Origin: Flavihumibacter petaseus NBRC 106054
GTDB lineage: Bacteria; Bacteroidota; Bacteroidia; Chitinophagales; Chitinophagaceae
Assembly: GCF_000974785.1 (NCBI RefSeq)
Contig: NZ_BBWV01000002.1
Coordinates: 434,001 to 498,000, forward strand
Direction: 5' to 3'
DNA length: 64,000 bases
The notes beneath the pieces are model-generated. The model did not search any database and had not been told where the DNA came from. It worked only from the letters and a program-made list of their open reading frames with translations. Position numbers and translations under genes: made by a program. Numbering within the stretch: position 1 is the first letter of the stretch; each line of letters starts with the position of its first letter. Shown in pieces: positions 18,040 through 26,267 of the stretch.

Positions 18040-18354
18040 CTAGCGGTAGGCTTCCCTTACCGGCGTCCAGCTGTCGATCACCCGGCAATCGGTCAGTGCA
18101 AGGCCGCTGTGCGGAACATTGGGCGGGATCACCTGCACATTTCCCGGGCCGAACACGGTGGTTTTGCCGCCGATCGTCATCTGTAGCTCACCTTCAGTAA
18201 TATAGGTAATCTGTTCATTCACATGGGAATGTTCGGGAATCACAGCTCCCTTTCTGATTTCCCAGACGCCCAGGGTGCTGGATTCACCGTGAAGCATTTT
18301 GCCAAAAAGTCCCGGCAGGAACTCCTTTGCCGGAATATCGTTGAGGTGTAACAT
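18040..18354 (-). CDS. Cupin domain protein
   Basis: A single-domain cupin of 104 residues with both cupin motifs: PEHSHVNEQITYITEGELQ (metal-binding histidines and glutamate) at about 41-58 and PPNVPHSGLAL with the last histidine at about 81. Such small cupins act as isomerases, dioxygenases or metabolite sensors; nothing here fixes the substrate. It begins 15 bases after the ATP-grasp-like gene on the same strand, so it is probably part of the amidoligase operon. Confidence 0.87.
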   Translation of the reverse strand: MLHLNDIPAKEFLPGLFGKMLHGESSTLGVWEIRKGAVIPEHSHVNEQITYITEGELQMTIGGKTTVFGPGNVQVIPPNVPHSGLALTDCRVIDSWTPVREAYR

Positions 18355-18369
18355 ATGAGGCTGAATTGA

Positions 18370-19563
18370 TTATTGTTCCATGAAGCAGACTGATCCGCCG
18401 ACCCATCGCTTATCCTTATTGTAGCGGACTCCGATCATCTTTCCCTTGCTGAGGCGGGCAAGATTGATGGCAGGCCTGGGCCTTTCCCAGTCATCTTTCC
18501 AAAGGTACATGATCCGGATCTCCGTTTTGGCCGGGCCATCGGGCGTCGGGATGACGTCCGCATAATTCACCTTCTGCTGGAGGATCCAGTTTTCGGGATC
18601 GCTGATGCGTTCAATGTCAGCCTGTTCCACATCAATCACCACACCCTGTCCCGCAAAGGAAAACAGCGGTTTCAATACATACCGTGAAAGGTCTGCCGGC
18701 AACTGTTTGAGTTCATCCAGGTAATAAGTGGGTGGTACATAGGGATGGCGGATCAGCGGTAACGTGAACTTGCTGATGCGGTAAAACCAGTTGGGATGCG
18801 GCACCCATTCAACGTCCAGGTCCTGTGTAATGTCAACAAAATTACCCAGGCTGGCACGGTTGGCGTTCAGGTCATCGAAGATAACGCGGTTGTATATGCG
18901 CCGGATCCGCTGTTTCTTGCCATTGAGGAGGTAATACAGTTTCCGGCCTTCCTGGATCAGTTCGGTTATGCATACCAGTTGTATGCCGGTATAGTCGCGG
19001 GTGCAGTAAAAGTCGATCCTCGTTTTCTGCTCATGCGGCCTGATCTCCAGCAGGATGACTTCCTCAGCCTGATGGTTTCCCAACAGCACTTCCCGCAAAT
19101 CACGGAGATAAGTGTCGCGGTTATAGCCACCGAGGTATTGCTGATAATTGGCGGGTATCTCAAAATGCCGCCGCAGCACATCAGGATAGTACACCTGGAA
19201 CCCGTAAAGGGTAGGGAAGCCCTGCATCTCGATCAGTTGCGGCTCCAGTTCGCCGGCGGAATTCGTGCAAACACCAAAATCAAAAGCAATCATTTGCGGC
19301 TGGCCTGTCTCATGTGGAACATATTCCTTAACGGGAATACTTCTTTCCGTCGCCTCGGGGAATGAATCCTCCAGCACCGCGTCAATGATCGTTTCACAGG
19401 CATCCAGCATTTTAGCCGTAAATGCCTTGTCAACGAAGACCGGCGTTTCTGCCACGCGGAAATCTATTGCATTGGGATAACCGCTATGAAGATCATTCAG
19501 AAATTCCTGGTATTTCTCTTCTGTAAAATGATTATTGTAGGCTGCTCGCAGTTCGGGAACCAT
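18370..19563 (-). CDS. ATP-grasp-like protein of the amidoligase cluster
   Basis: A 397-residue protein without a precise family name that I can recall. The C-terminal third has ATP-grasp features: a lysine on a glycine-rich strand (LKPLFSFAGQGVV), a WILQQ strand at the adenine pocket, KTEIRIMYLW, and NLARLSKGKM for metal and phosphate binding. The N-terminal part carries FGVCTNSAGELEPQLIEMQ, resembling a substrate domain. It probably forms an amide bond from a carboxylate and an amine using ATP. The frame is open to 19659, but ATG 19563 (MVPELRAAYN) gives a normal 32-base overlap with the upstream amidotransferase gene instead of 128 bases. Confidence 0.7.
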   Translation of the reverse strand: MVPELRAAYNNHFTEEKYQEFLNDLHSGYPNAIDFRVAETPVFVDKAFTAKMLDACETIIDAVLEDSFPEATERSIPVKEYVPHETGQPQMIAFDFGVCTNSAGELEPQLIEMQGFPTLYGFQVYYPDVLRRHFEIPANYQQYLGGYNRDTYLRDLREVLLGNHQAEEVILLEIRPHEQKTRIDFYCTRDYTGIQLVCITELIQEGRKLYYLLNGKKQRIRRIYNRVIFDDLNANRASLGNFVDITQDLDVEWVPHPNWFYRISKFTLPLIRHPYVPPTYYLDELKQLPADLSRYVLKPLFSFAGQGVVIDVEQADIERISDPENWILQQKVNYADVIPTPDGPAKTEIRIMYLWKDDWERPRPAINLARLSKGKMIGVRYNKDKRWVGGSVCFMEQ

Positions 19564-20407
19564 GAAGGGCGCTTTTGTTATCGGGCAATTGTGCCAGTGA
19601 ACTGCTGATGAAGTTAGGCAAAACCTGCTGGTAGGTCCAACGGATTTTATCCGGATCATCCAGGTGCTCGATCATGCTTTTCCATTTCTCCAGGCCGTGA
19701 CTGTTAATCACGGTTTCTTTTTTGTCTTCCCGCTGCAGGTACATGCTCATGCCGGTTGCATCGGCTTCCGGATGGAACTGTGTGCCGATCATATATGGGT
19801 TGAATCGGATGGCCATCATTGCCCTTTCCAGCGGAACGTGGGGGCGGTCTTTTTCGATCGCAAGGATCTTTGCACCCAGTTGCCGGATCCGCACATAGTC
19901 GGGCTGTATTACCTGGAAATCGCGGCTGTCCACCGAATAAAAGGGGTCCCTGAGGTTCTCAAAAACCGGTTCACCGTGGGCACCCGGGAGGATATGGACC
20001 GGGAACACGCCGAATGCCGTAGACCGGCGACGCGTTACCTGTCCCACACCAAAATGGCGGCAAGCCAGCTGATACGAGTGGCAAATGAAGAAAACGAATT
20101 TTTTGGCGGAGTGAGCGGGGTCGGCATTAAAAAGTTCGATGTTGCGGAGCCATCCGAAGTAAACATTTTCCCATTCCGAACCGGCGGATTCAAGGGGACT
20201 CCCCGGACCGCCGCTGGAAATGTACAGATCAAAACTGAGGTCGGGTACCTGGTGTTTGATCCTCACCTCAAATTCCTCCCACACCAGGTTAATGCCGTGA
20301 TGTTCGCGATACGAGGTAAGGATTTCACGGATACAGCGCATTCCCTGGTTTTCCGCGCCTTCATAGAGATCCAATACTGCTATCCTGATGTGTTTAGCCT
20401 CATCCAT
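19532..20407 (-). CDS. Class I glutamine amidotransferase-like protein
   Basis: The 291-residue protein contains the GATase1 triad: nucleophile Cys in FFICHSYQLA (about residue 109) and the His-Glu pair in GTQFHPEAD (about 212-214), with oxyanion-forming SSGGPGSP. It is stand-alone, like GMP synthase-type amidotransferases or gamma-glutamyl hydrolases, with an extra C-terminal helical region of about 70 residues. It may supply ammonia or hydrolyse or transfer a gamma-glutamyl group in the pathway of this cluster. ATG 20407 (MDEAKHIRIAVLD) is preferred over 20425. Confidence 0.82.
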   Translation of the reverse strand: MDEAKHIRIAVLDLYEGAENQGMRCIREILTSYREHHGINLVWEEFEVRIKHQVPDLSFDLYISSGGPGSPLESAGSEWENVYFGWLRNIELFNADPAHSAKKFVFFICHSYQLACRHFGVGQVTRRRSTAFGVFPVHILPGAHGEPVFENLRDPFYSVDSRDFQVIQPDYVRIRQLGAKILAIEKDRPHVPLERAMMAIRFNPYMIGTQFHPEADATGMSMYLQREDKKETVINSHGLEKWKSMIEHLDDPDKIRWTYQQVLPNFISSSLAQLPDNKSALHGSRTASSLQ

Positions 20408-20512
20408 GTATTCAAAAATAAGCAATTTCGGGCCGCAGGTGGCGCTGGTAAGCCGTTACGGGCAAATGGATTGCCCTTTCGGGCAGCATGCGGTTGATGC
20501 TGTTCAGTCTGC

Positions 20513-22156
20513 TCATTTGGCGCCATGTACTTTTTTACCGCCTACATAGGTTGCTTCCACCCTGGTTTGCAGGATCTTTTCCGGCGCTACAGTCAGCAGG
20601 TCCTGGTCCAGCAAAACAAAGTCTGCCCATTTTCCCTTTTCCAGGCTGCCTTTTTCGCCTTCTTCAAAATTGGCTTTCGCTGCCCAGATGGTCATGCCTC
20701 TGAGGGCAGCTTCACGGGAAAGTGCATTTTCCATCTGAAAACCGCTGTCCGGCTTTCCAGCTGCATCTTTTCGCACCACCGCAGCATAAAAGGTTTTAAA
20801 TGGTGAGATGTCTTCCACCGGGAAATCGGTTCCCAGGGGGATCCAGCCATTTTGCTGCAGCAGTTGCTTATAGGCATACGCACCCTTCACGCGTTCCGGC
20901 CCAAGTCTTTTCCCTGCCCAATACATGTCTGATGTGGCATGAGTGGGTTGAACCGAGGGAACGATGGACGCAGCACCAAATTTTGCAAAATCTTCCGGCG
21001 CAATGACCTGGGCATGTTCGATCCGCCAGCGCTTATCGTTTTTGCCTTCGAGTCGCCGTAAGTAAGTGTTCAGTATCGTCCGGTTGCCACTGTCGCCGAT
21101 GGCGTGGGTGCACATCTGGAAATCGAGCGCCGCAAGCTCGTTGGCCACCGAGTCGAAATGTTTCGGGTCGCTGAGCAGAAAACCATAATGACCAGTCTGA
21201 TCAGCATAAGGTGCAAGCAGGCAGGCACCCCTTGATCCAAGGGCACCGTCAGCATATACTTTAAAGGCCCGTACCGACAGCCGGTCAGTTTTGATCTTTC
21301 CCTTTTTACGGGCGAATTCATAGTTTGCCGGGGCGTCACTCAGCATCGCGTAAACGCGCATGGACAGTTTTCCTGTTGTCTGCATACTATCGATAAAGCT
21401 GACCACACGGGCATCCAGGCCGCAGTCGTCAACCGTTGTCAGTCCAACGGCAAAGCAGTTCTGTTGCGCATCAAGTAATGCATGCTCCACATCAGCCGGG
21501 CCGGGAGCCGGTATTTTCGCATATACGAGGTCAACGGCATTGTCCACCAGCAAACCGGTCAGCCGGTTTCGATCAGTATGAACTTCACCACCGGTGAGGG
21601 TCATGCCAGGCTGCACGCCGGCAAGCGAAAGTGCCTTTGCGTTGGCGATGGCGGCATGTCCATCGATCCGAGTCAGCAAAACCGGACGGTCGGGAAATAA
21701 AGTGTTCAATACATCATTGTTGGGAAATGCCTGGACGGCCCAGTCATTTTGGTCCCAGCCTCTTCCGATCAGCCATCCGTCGGGATGACGCACTGCGAAG
21801 GCCTTCATTGTATCAAGGATCGCCTCCCAGGAAGTTGTGCCGGTCAGGTCTGCCGTCTGCAACCCGAGGCCGTAATTGAAAAAGTGGCAATGCGCATCAA
21901 TAAAGCCGGGATACAGGAATTTGCCACCTGCATCCAGAAGGTCAGGCGCATCGAATTGACCGAAGATCGCGTCATCTGACCCCGTTTCAACGATCTTTCC
22001 GTCTTTGATCGCCATTGCTGACACCCTGGAAAAAGTACTGTCTATCGTGTAGATTTTGGCGTTGTAAACGATCAGGTCTGCTTTTTTCCGGCTGCAGGAG
22101 ACACAACAAATGATGCAGAGAATTGCCGTAAGGCGGGAAATTGTTTTAAATGCCAT
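20513..22156 (-). CDS. Amidohydrolase family lipoprotein (YtcJ-like)
   Basis: A 547-residue metal-dependent amidohydrolase with a lipoprotein signal (CIICCVSCS, Cys21) and the family core: YPGFIDAHCHF near residue 100, HAAIANAKAL, the carboxyl-terminal VEDISPFKTFYAAVVR, and GKWADFVLLD. YtcJ-like enzymes hydrolyse amide or ester bonds of aromatic or formylated substrates. Being exported, it may act on the cluster product or its precursor outside the cytoplasm. Its start overlaps the carboxylate-amine ligase stop by 11 bases, and a 105-base gap follows it. Confidence 0.88.
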   Translation of the reverse strand: MAFKTISRLTAILCIICCVSCSRKKADLIVYNAKIYTIDSTFSRVSAMAIKDGKIVETGSDDAIFGQFDAPDLLDAGGKFLYPGFIDAHCHFFNYGLGLQTADLTGTTSWEAILDTMKAFAVRHPDGWLIGRGWDQNDWAVQAFPNNDVLNTLFPDRPVLLTRIDGHAAIANAKALSLAGVQPGMTLTGGEVHTDRNRLTGLLVDNAVDLVYAKIPAPGPADVEHALLDAQQNCFAVGLTTVDDCGLDARVVSFIDSMQTTGKLSMRVYAMLSDAPANYEFARKKGKIKTDRLSVRAFKVYADGALGSRGACLLAPYADQTGHYGFLLSDPKHFDSVANELAALDFQMCTHAIGDSGNRTILNTYLRRLEGKNDKRWRIEHAQVIAPEDFAKFGAASIVPSVQPTHATSDMYWAGKRLGPERVKGAYAYKQLLQQNGWIPLGTDFPVEDISPFKTFYAAVVRKDAAGKPDSGFQMENALSREAALRGMTIWAAKANFEEGEKGSLEKGKWADFVLLDQDLLTVAPEKILQTRVEATYVGGKKVHGAK

Positions 22157-23258
22157 AAAGGAATTGATCTTTGATATAGTCTACGACTGCTACCATACTG
22201 TTGGTTTCATGGTACACGCGGAGCTGACGGTCTGCGCCGGTTCCTGTTTCCAGCAAATTAGGTACCAGCTGCAGGATATGCCGGCTGCCGAGGTGATCAA
22301 CCACATCATCCACAAAGTCGAGGAGTTCATAGATCAGCACGCGCATGTTAACTTCTTCTTCCTTGCCGAAGTCAATGAGTCGTCCATCCAGGCCGTAACG
22401 GCTGGCGCGCCATTTGTTTTCATTGATCAGTGCACGGGAATACTGAATATAGTTCATGTTCTGGGTGCGCAATTTGTAGATCTTGGCGCATACTGCCTGG
22501 AAAAGGGCTGCAATCAGGATCGTTTCATGCGTAGTCATGGGAACATCGCAGATGCGGAACTCCACAGTATTGAAAAAAGGATGCACCCGAAGGTCCCACC
22601 AGATTTTTTTCGCGTTGTCGATACAATTGGTCTTCACCAGCAGTTTGATGAAATTGTCGTAATCTTCAATTGTAGCGAAATATTCAGGGATGCCAGTCCG
22701 CGGAAATTTGTCGAAAACTTTTGTCCGGAATGATTTATATCCTGTTTGTCTGCCTTCCCAGAAAGGGGAGTTGGTGCTCAGGGCATAAATATGGGGAAGG
22801 AAATAACGTGTGCTGTTCGCGATATGGTTGGCCATTTCACGGCTTTCCATACCCACATGCACGTGCAGGCCGAAGATGAGATTACTTCTCGCAGCTTCCT
22901 GCAATTCGTTTACAATTTCACTGTAACGCACATGGTCGGTGATGAGCTGGCTTTCCCAATGGCTGAAGGGATGGGTGCCCGATGCGCCCATGGCAAAACC
23001 GAGTTCTCCCGCGACCTGTGCGATGGTCTTCCGGAGATTGCCCACATCATGCAGCGCTTCATCGATGTCGCGGCAGATATCTGTACCTACTTCCACTACA
23101 GCCTGATGCATTTCCGCCTTGACCTTATCCTTGATCAGTTTTTGTCCTTCCAGAACGATCCGTTGCTCATGGCTTTTAAGCTCTCGTGTATTCGGATCAA
23201 TCACCATGTACTCTTCTTCTACACCCAGGGTGAACTGCTGGTAATTGATTGTGCTCAA
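22146..23258 (-). CDS. Carboxylate-amine ligase, GCS2 (YbdK) family
   Basis: The 370-residue protein belongs to the glutamate-cysteine ligase 2 family, with the N-terminal GVEEEYMVID metal-binding strand, GTHPFSHWE near residue 94, HVHVGMESRE near 130, and the WDLRVHPFFNTVEFRICD region. E. coli YbdK makes gamma-glutamylcysteine weakly, but most members have unknown carboxylate and amine substrates. It overlaps the amidohydrolase start, and an inverted TTTAG repeat separates it from the upstream ATP-grasp gene. It is a likely first amide-forming enzyme of the cluster. Confidence 0.92.
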   Translation of the reverse strand: MSTINYQQFTLGVEEEYMVIDPNTRELKSHEQRIVLEGQKLIKDKVKAEMHQAVVEVGTDICRDIDEALHDVGNLRKTIAQVAGELGFAMGASGTHPFSHWESQLITDHVRYSEIVNELQEAARSNLIFGLHVHVGMESREMANHIANSTRYFLPHIYALSTNSPFWEGRQTGYKSFRTKVFDKFPRTGIPEYFATIEDYDNFIKLLVKTNCIDNAKKIWWDLRVHPFFNTVEFRICDVPMTTHETILIAALFQAVCAKIYKLRTQNMNYIQYSRALINENKWRASRYGLDGRLIDFGKEEEVNMRVLIYELLDFVDDVVDHLGSRHILQLVPNLLETGTGADRQLRVYHETNSMVAVVDYIKDQFLYGI

Positions 23259-23267
23259 TGTAAAAAG

Positions 23268-23445
23268 TGTTTAGATGTTTAGATGTATAGAAGTTTAGTA
23301 GTTTACCACCCGACGTTTGAATATTTCCTGTGATTGTTAGATGCTTGTGGTTGTGGGTAACCGTAGTTTGACATTTTAATAGTTGAAGCGTTAAATCTGC
23401 GGGGAACTAACAAATAAACCAGTAAACAGTTAAACTACTAAACTA
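23268..23445. repeat. TTTAG-type intergenic element with inverted arms (copy 1)
   Basis: Left arm 23268-23310 and right arm 23405-23445 are made of TTTAG words on opposite strands. They share a perfect 14-base inverted match (23292-23305 with 23431-23444). About 95 bases separate them. The right arm supplies the TAG stop of the ATP-grasp gene. A second element of the same layout lies at 50124-50285. Confidence 0.7.
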
Positions 23446-24391
23446 ATTTCTTCTTCGCCGCGCTTCTCGTTACATACTCGCCCCAGGTCAGGTTATCCTG
23501 ATTGGGCTGGTGTGCCATCGCTTTTTCAATGGCAAAATTGGCGGCAGTTTCTACTACCCAGGCGAAATTGTCTTCCCCTACACTTTTGATATCAGCATCC
23601 GGGGCCGGATTGCAAAAGTCGATGGCATAGGGGATGCCATCCCGCAACGCGAGTTCAACCGTATTGAAATCATAACCGAGGTAGTGGTTGATGCGGAGCA
23701 CGATGTCCTCCATCAGTTTCAGTTTTTCAGGGCTGGGACTGAAACCAGCCTGGTACCTGAGGTGATGCGGATTGCGCGGTTCATATGGCATGATCCGTAC
23801 ATATTTGCCGCCGATACAATAGCACCGGTAATATTCCTCAAACACGATCTCTTCCTGCAGCAGCATTACCAGTTCGCCTGTTTCTCCGTGCTTTTCAAAA
23901 AAGTCATTCATGCTTACCAGCTTGTACACATTCTTCCAGCCGCCGCCGGCAAATGGCTTCATATATGCGGGAAATCCGATATAATTAAAGATGCTCTCCC
24001 AATCCAGCGGATAGGCCAGGTTGCTGAACGACTGATCCGTCGTATCAGCGGGATGATCCCGTGAGGGGAGGATCACGGTTTTGGGTACCGGAACACCGAT
24101 CTTGGTAGCCAGGCAGTTGTTGAAGAATTTTTCGTCTGCGCTCCACCAGAATGGATTATTGATCACCGCTGTACCACAAAGCGCAGCGTTTTTCAGGTAG
24201 GCCCGGTAAAAGGGGACGTCCTGTGAAATCCGGTCAAGTATAACCGCATAGTCAGTTGCTTCACCCTGAACGACTTTGGAGATGTTCACCGGTTCAGCCG
24301 TTATACCCTCGATTTGTTTGCTGTTAATCCTCTCGATAAAGGCCATGGGAAAGCTCCTTTCCTGGCCAAACAGGATGCCGATCTTCTTCAT
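23438..24391 (-). CDS. ATP-grasp ligase (RimK/D-Ala-D-Ala ligase-like)
   Basis: The 317-residue protein has an N-terminal Rossmann-like lobe (KKIGILFGQERSF), then ATP-grasp strands: PAYMKPFAGGGWKNV with the adenine lysine and glycine loop at about 144-158, LLQEEIVFEEYYR, and the metal-binding LALRDGIPYAIDFCNPAPD at about 266-284. It likely activates a carboxylate as acyl phosphate and couples it to an amine. It is the first minus-strand gene of the cluster; the esterase gene diverges 88 bases away. The TAG stop lies in a repeat arm, so the last residues (AAKKKLV) may have been affected by repeat insertion. Confidence 0.87.
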   Translation of the reverse strand: MKKIGILFGQERSFPMAFIERINSKQIEGITAEPVNISKVVQGEATDYAVILDRISQDVPFYRAYLKNAALCGTAVINNPFWWSADEKFFNNCLATKIGVPVPKTVILPSRDHPADTTDQSFSNLAYPLDWESIFNYIGFPAYMKPFAGGGWKNVYKLVSMNDFFEKHGETGELVMLLQEEIVFEEYYRCYCIGGKYVRIMPYEPRNPHHLRYQAGFSPSPEKLKLMEDIVLRINHYLGYDFNTVELALRDGIPYAIDFCNPAPDADIKSVGEDNFAWVVETAANFAIEKAMAHQPNQDNLTWGEYVTRSAAKKKLV

Positions 24392-24479
24392 GCGCGCGCT
24401 GCGGTTTAATGGTTACTAACTGCAGTCAATATACTGGATTTTCGGCAAAAACCTGTAATTTACCGGCTTTACAACCTGC

Positions 24480-25322
24480 ATGAGAGGAACTGAAGTACAA
24501 CAACCCGTGAGCCTGGAAAACAGTAATGCAATTGAACACATCCGACTGGAAATTGAGTCGGTGTGGCTGGACAGAACCGTTATATCGGAAGCCTTCTTTC
24601 CAGGAGCGATTTCCCCCTCCGTTACACCATCGCTGTTGCTGATGAATGATGGTCAGCACCTCACAGAACTGGATGTTACCGCTTTACTGGAAGAAGGGTA
24701 CCATAGCGGAACGTTGCGGCCGCTTGTCGTGATCGGGATCCATGCGGGTCCGGAAAGGAAACGTGAATATGGTACCGCTGCACAGGCCGACTATCTCGGG
24801 CGGGGTGACAAAGCAAATGCCTATACGCAGTTTGTCTTCAGGGAATTGTTGCCGGCATGGCGGAAGGCGCTTCCGTGGAGCGAATTCCGCGAGAAAATAT
24901 TCGCAGGATTTTCCCTTGGCGGTTTGAGTGCGCTTGATATTGTCTGGGCCCATCCGCACGAGTTTACCAAAGTAGGTGTGTTCAGTGGATCATTTTGGTG
25001 GCGCAGCCTCGACCAGGATGATGCAGCATACAACGATAACCTGCACCGGATCATGCACCAGATGATCCGCAAAGGCAACTTTGCTCCATGGCTGCAGTTC
25101 TTCTTTGAAACAGGATCGCTGGATGAGACCAATGACCGCAACGGCAACGGCATTATCGATTCCATTGACGATACCTGTGACCTGATCACCGAACTGAAAA
25201 CCAAAGGTTATCCTGCAGAACAAATCGCCTATCTCGAAATAGCAGATGGCAAGCATGATATCACCACCTGGTCCAGGGCGATGCCCGCTTTTCTCCGCTG
25301 GGCATTTGCGTATGGACAGTAG
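24480..25322 (+). CDS. Esterase, alpha/beta hydrolase fold (Fes/esterase D-like)
   Basis: A 280-residue cytoplasmic esterase of the enterochelin esterase/antigen 85-like family. The nucleophile serine is in FAGFSLGGLSA at about residue 142, and VFSGSFWWRS follows. The final histidine is in DGKHDITTW at about residue 260, and an aspartate is expected near FFETGSLDE. It is transcribed divergently from the ATP-grasp gene across 88 bases, a common layout for a cluster with a shared control region. It may hydrolyse an ester or thioester intermediate. It ends 3 bases from the convergent hydrolase gene. Confidence 0.85.
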   Translation: MRGTEVQQPVSLENSNAIEHIRLEIESVWLDRTVISEAFFPGAISPSVTPSLLLMNDGQHLTELDVTALLEEGYHSGTLRPLVVIGIHAGPERKREYGTAAQADYLGRGDKANAYTQFVFRELLPAWRKALPWSEFREKIFAGFSLGGLSALDIVWAHPHEFTKVGVFSGSFWWRSLDQDDAAYNDNLHRIMHQMIRKGNFAPWLQFFFETGSLDETNDRNGNGIIDSIDDTCDLITELKTKGYPAEQIAYLEIADGKHDITTWSRAMPAFLRWAFAYGQ

Positions 25323-25325
25323 CGG

Positions 25326-26120
25326 TCATTTCCGCAGGAAATCCAGCACCGCAACCGCAAATTCAGGTGTTCTTACCGCACCACCGTGATCGCCGGGTAC
25401 TGTTACATATTTTCCATTTGAAAACAGGTCTGCCAGATCAGACGCCTTGCCGTTATCGGAATCTTCCTTCCCGCAAACTACCAGTACGGGTTGTTTCACT
25501 TTTGCCAGTGCCGCTTTCGGTGTGGATGGTTGTTCCTTTTGCAACAGGGCGAGTGCCTGCTGGTCGAGTCCACTCTGCTGAACATAACGCACCATAGGTT
25601 CCAGCTCTTTCACCGTGTCGCCGCTGAGTGCACGGTAAAACATTTTGCGGCGGGGCCATTCGGGATCTGTAAAATCAGTTCCCATCCCACCCATTACTGC
25701 ACGCCGTAATCGTTTATCCATTACAAGCAGTCTTGCAGTAATGATCGATCCCCGCGAATAGCCGACGGCAGTGTACTGCTCCAGGTTGAATTTGTCAGCC
25801 AGCAGCATGATGTCTTTTGCCTCTGCATCATTCGCATAGGCGTCAGCCAGATGCGGTTTTCCAGATTTTCCGTTACCCCTCAGGTCCATGGTAATCACCC
25901 GGTAACCCGAACGCAGCAATGAATCATACAAAGCTGTTTTTTTCCAGCTCTCACCATTTACAATAAACCCGTGAATCAGCAGCACAGGATCTCCGTTCCC
26001 CCTGGATTCATAATAAATGGGCGTGTGACCTATACCATCCAGGTAGCCCGAATCAACCTGGCCGTATACTTTTACAGTCAGCAGGAGCATCATCGTCATG
26101 CCGCCAAACACTCTTTTCAC
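25326..26120 (-). CDS. Secreted alpha/beta hydrolase
   Basis: Residues from the GTG at 26120 give a signal peptide (basic KR, hydrophobic MTMMLLLTVKV, cleavage after YGQ). The hydrolase core follows: LLIHGFIVNGESW oxyanion region, MDLRGNGKSGKP, and the nucleophile elbow AVGYSRGS, with the late VPGDHGGAV histidine. Length from there is 264 residues. The longer frame to 26294 reads through a CGCAAAG-type intergenic repeat and gives arginine-lysine junk, so it is rejected as coding. The substrate is unknown; it could be a lactonase for the divergent sugar-acid genes (inference only). Confidence 0.82.
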   Translation of the reverse strand: MKRVFGGMTMMLLLTVKVYGQVDSGYLDGIGHTPIYYESRGNGDPVLLIHGFIVNGESWKKTALYDSLLRSGYRVITMDLRGNGKSGKPHLADAYANDAEAKDIMLLADKFNLEQYTAVGYSRGSIITARLLVMDKRLRRAVMGGMGTDFTDPEWPRRKMFYRALSGDTVKELEPMVRYVQQSGLDQQALALLQKEQPSTPKAALAKVKQPVLVVCGKEDSDNGKASDLADLFSNGKYVTVPGDHGGAVRTPEFAVAVLDFLRK

Positions 26121-26144
26121 AATTTCCCCAAAACCAACCCTTCC

Positions 26145-26214
26145 CCTTTGCGTCTTTGCCCCTTCGCGAGCTTTGCGGGAAATAATTTGCGTGCTTTCCA
26201 TTCTTTGCGAGCTT
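26145..26214. repeat. CGCAAAG-type intergenic repeat (copy 1)
   Basis: Read on the minus strand, the block contains repeated CGCAAAG/GGCAAAG words with roughly 9-base phasing between the divergent hydrolase and dehydratase genes. Related blocks lie at 46631-46680, 46857-46905 and 51575-51612. Confidence 0.6.
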
Positions 26215-26267
26215 TTCCCAAAGTAAGCAGCAAAAACCATAAATTGAAAACTCTTCAACCACATGAT

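Noticed and set aside
25971-26267. Upstream extension of the dehydratase frame
   Set aside because: Reads antisense through the hydrolase gene and the CGCAAAG repeat; the family start is at 26268.
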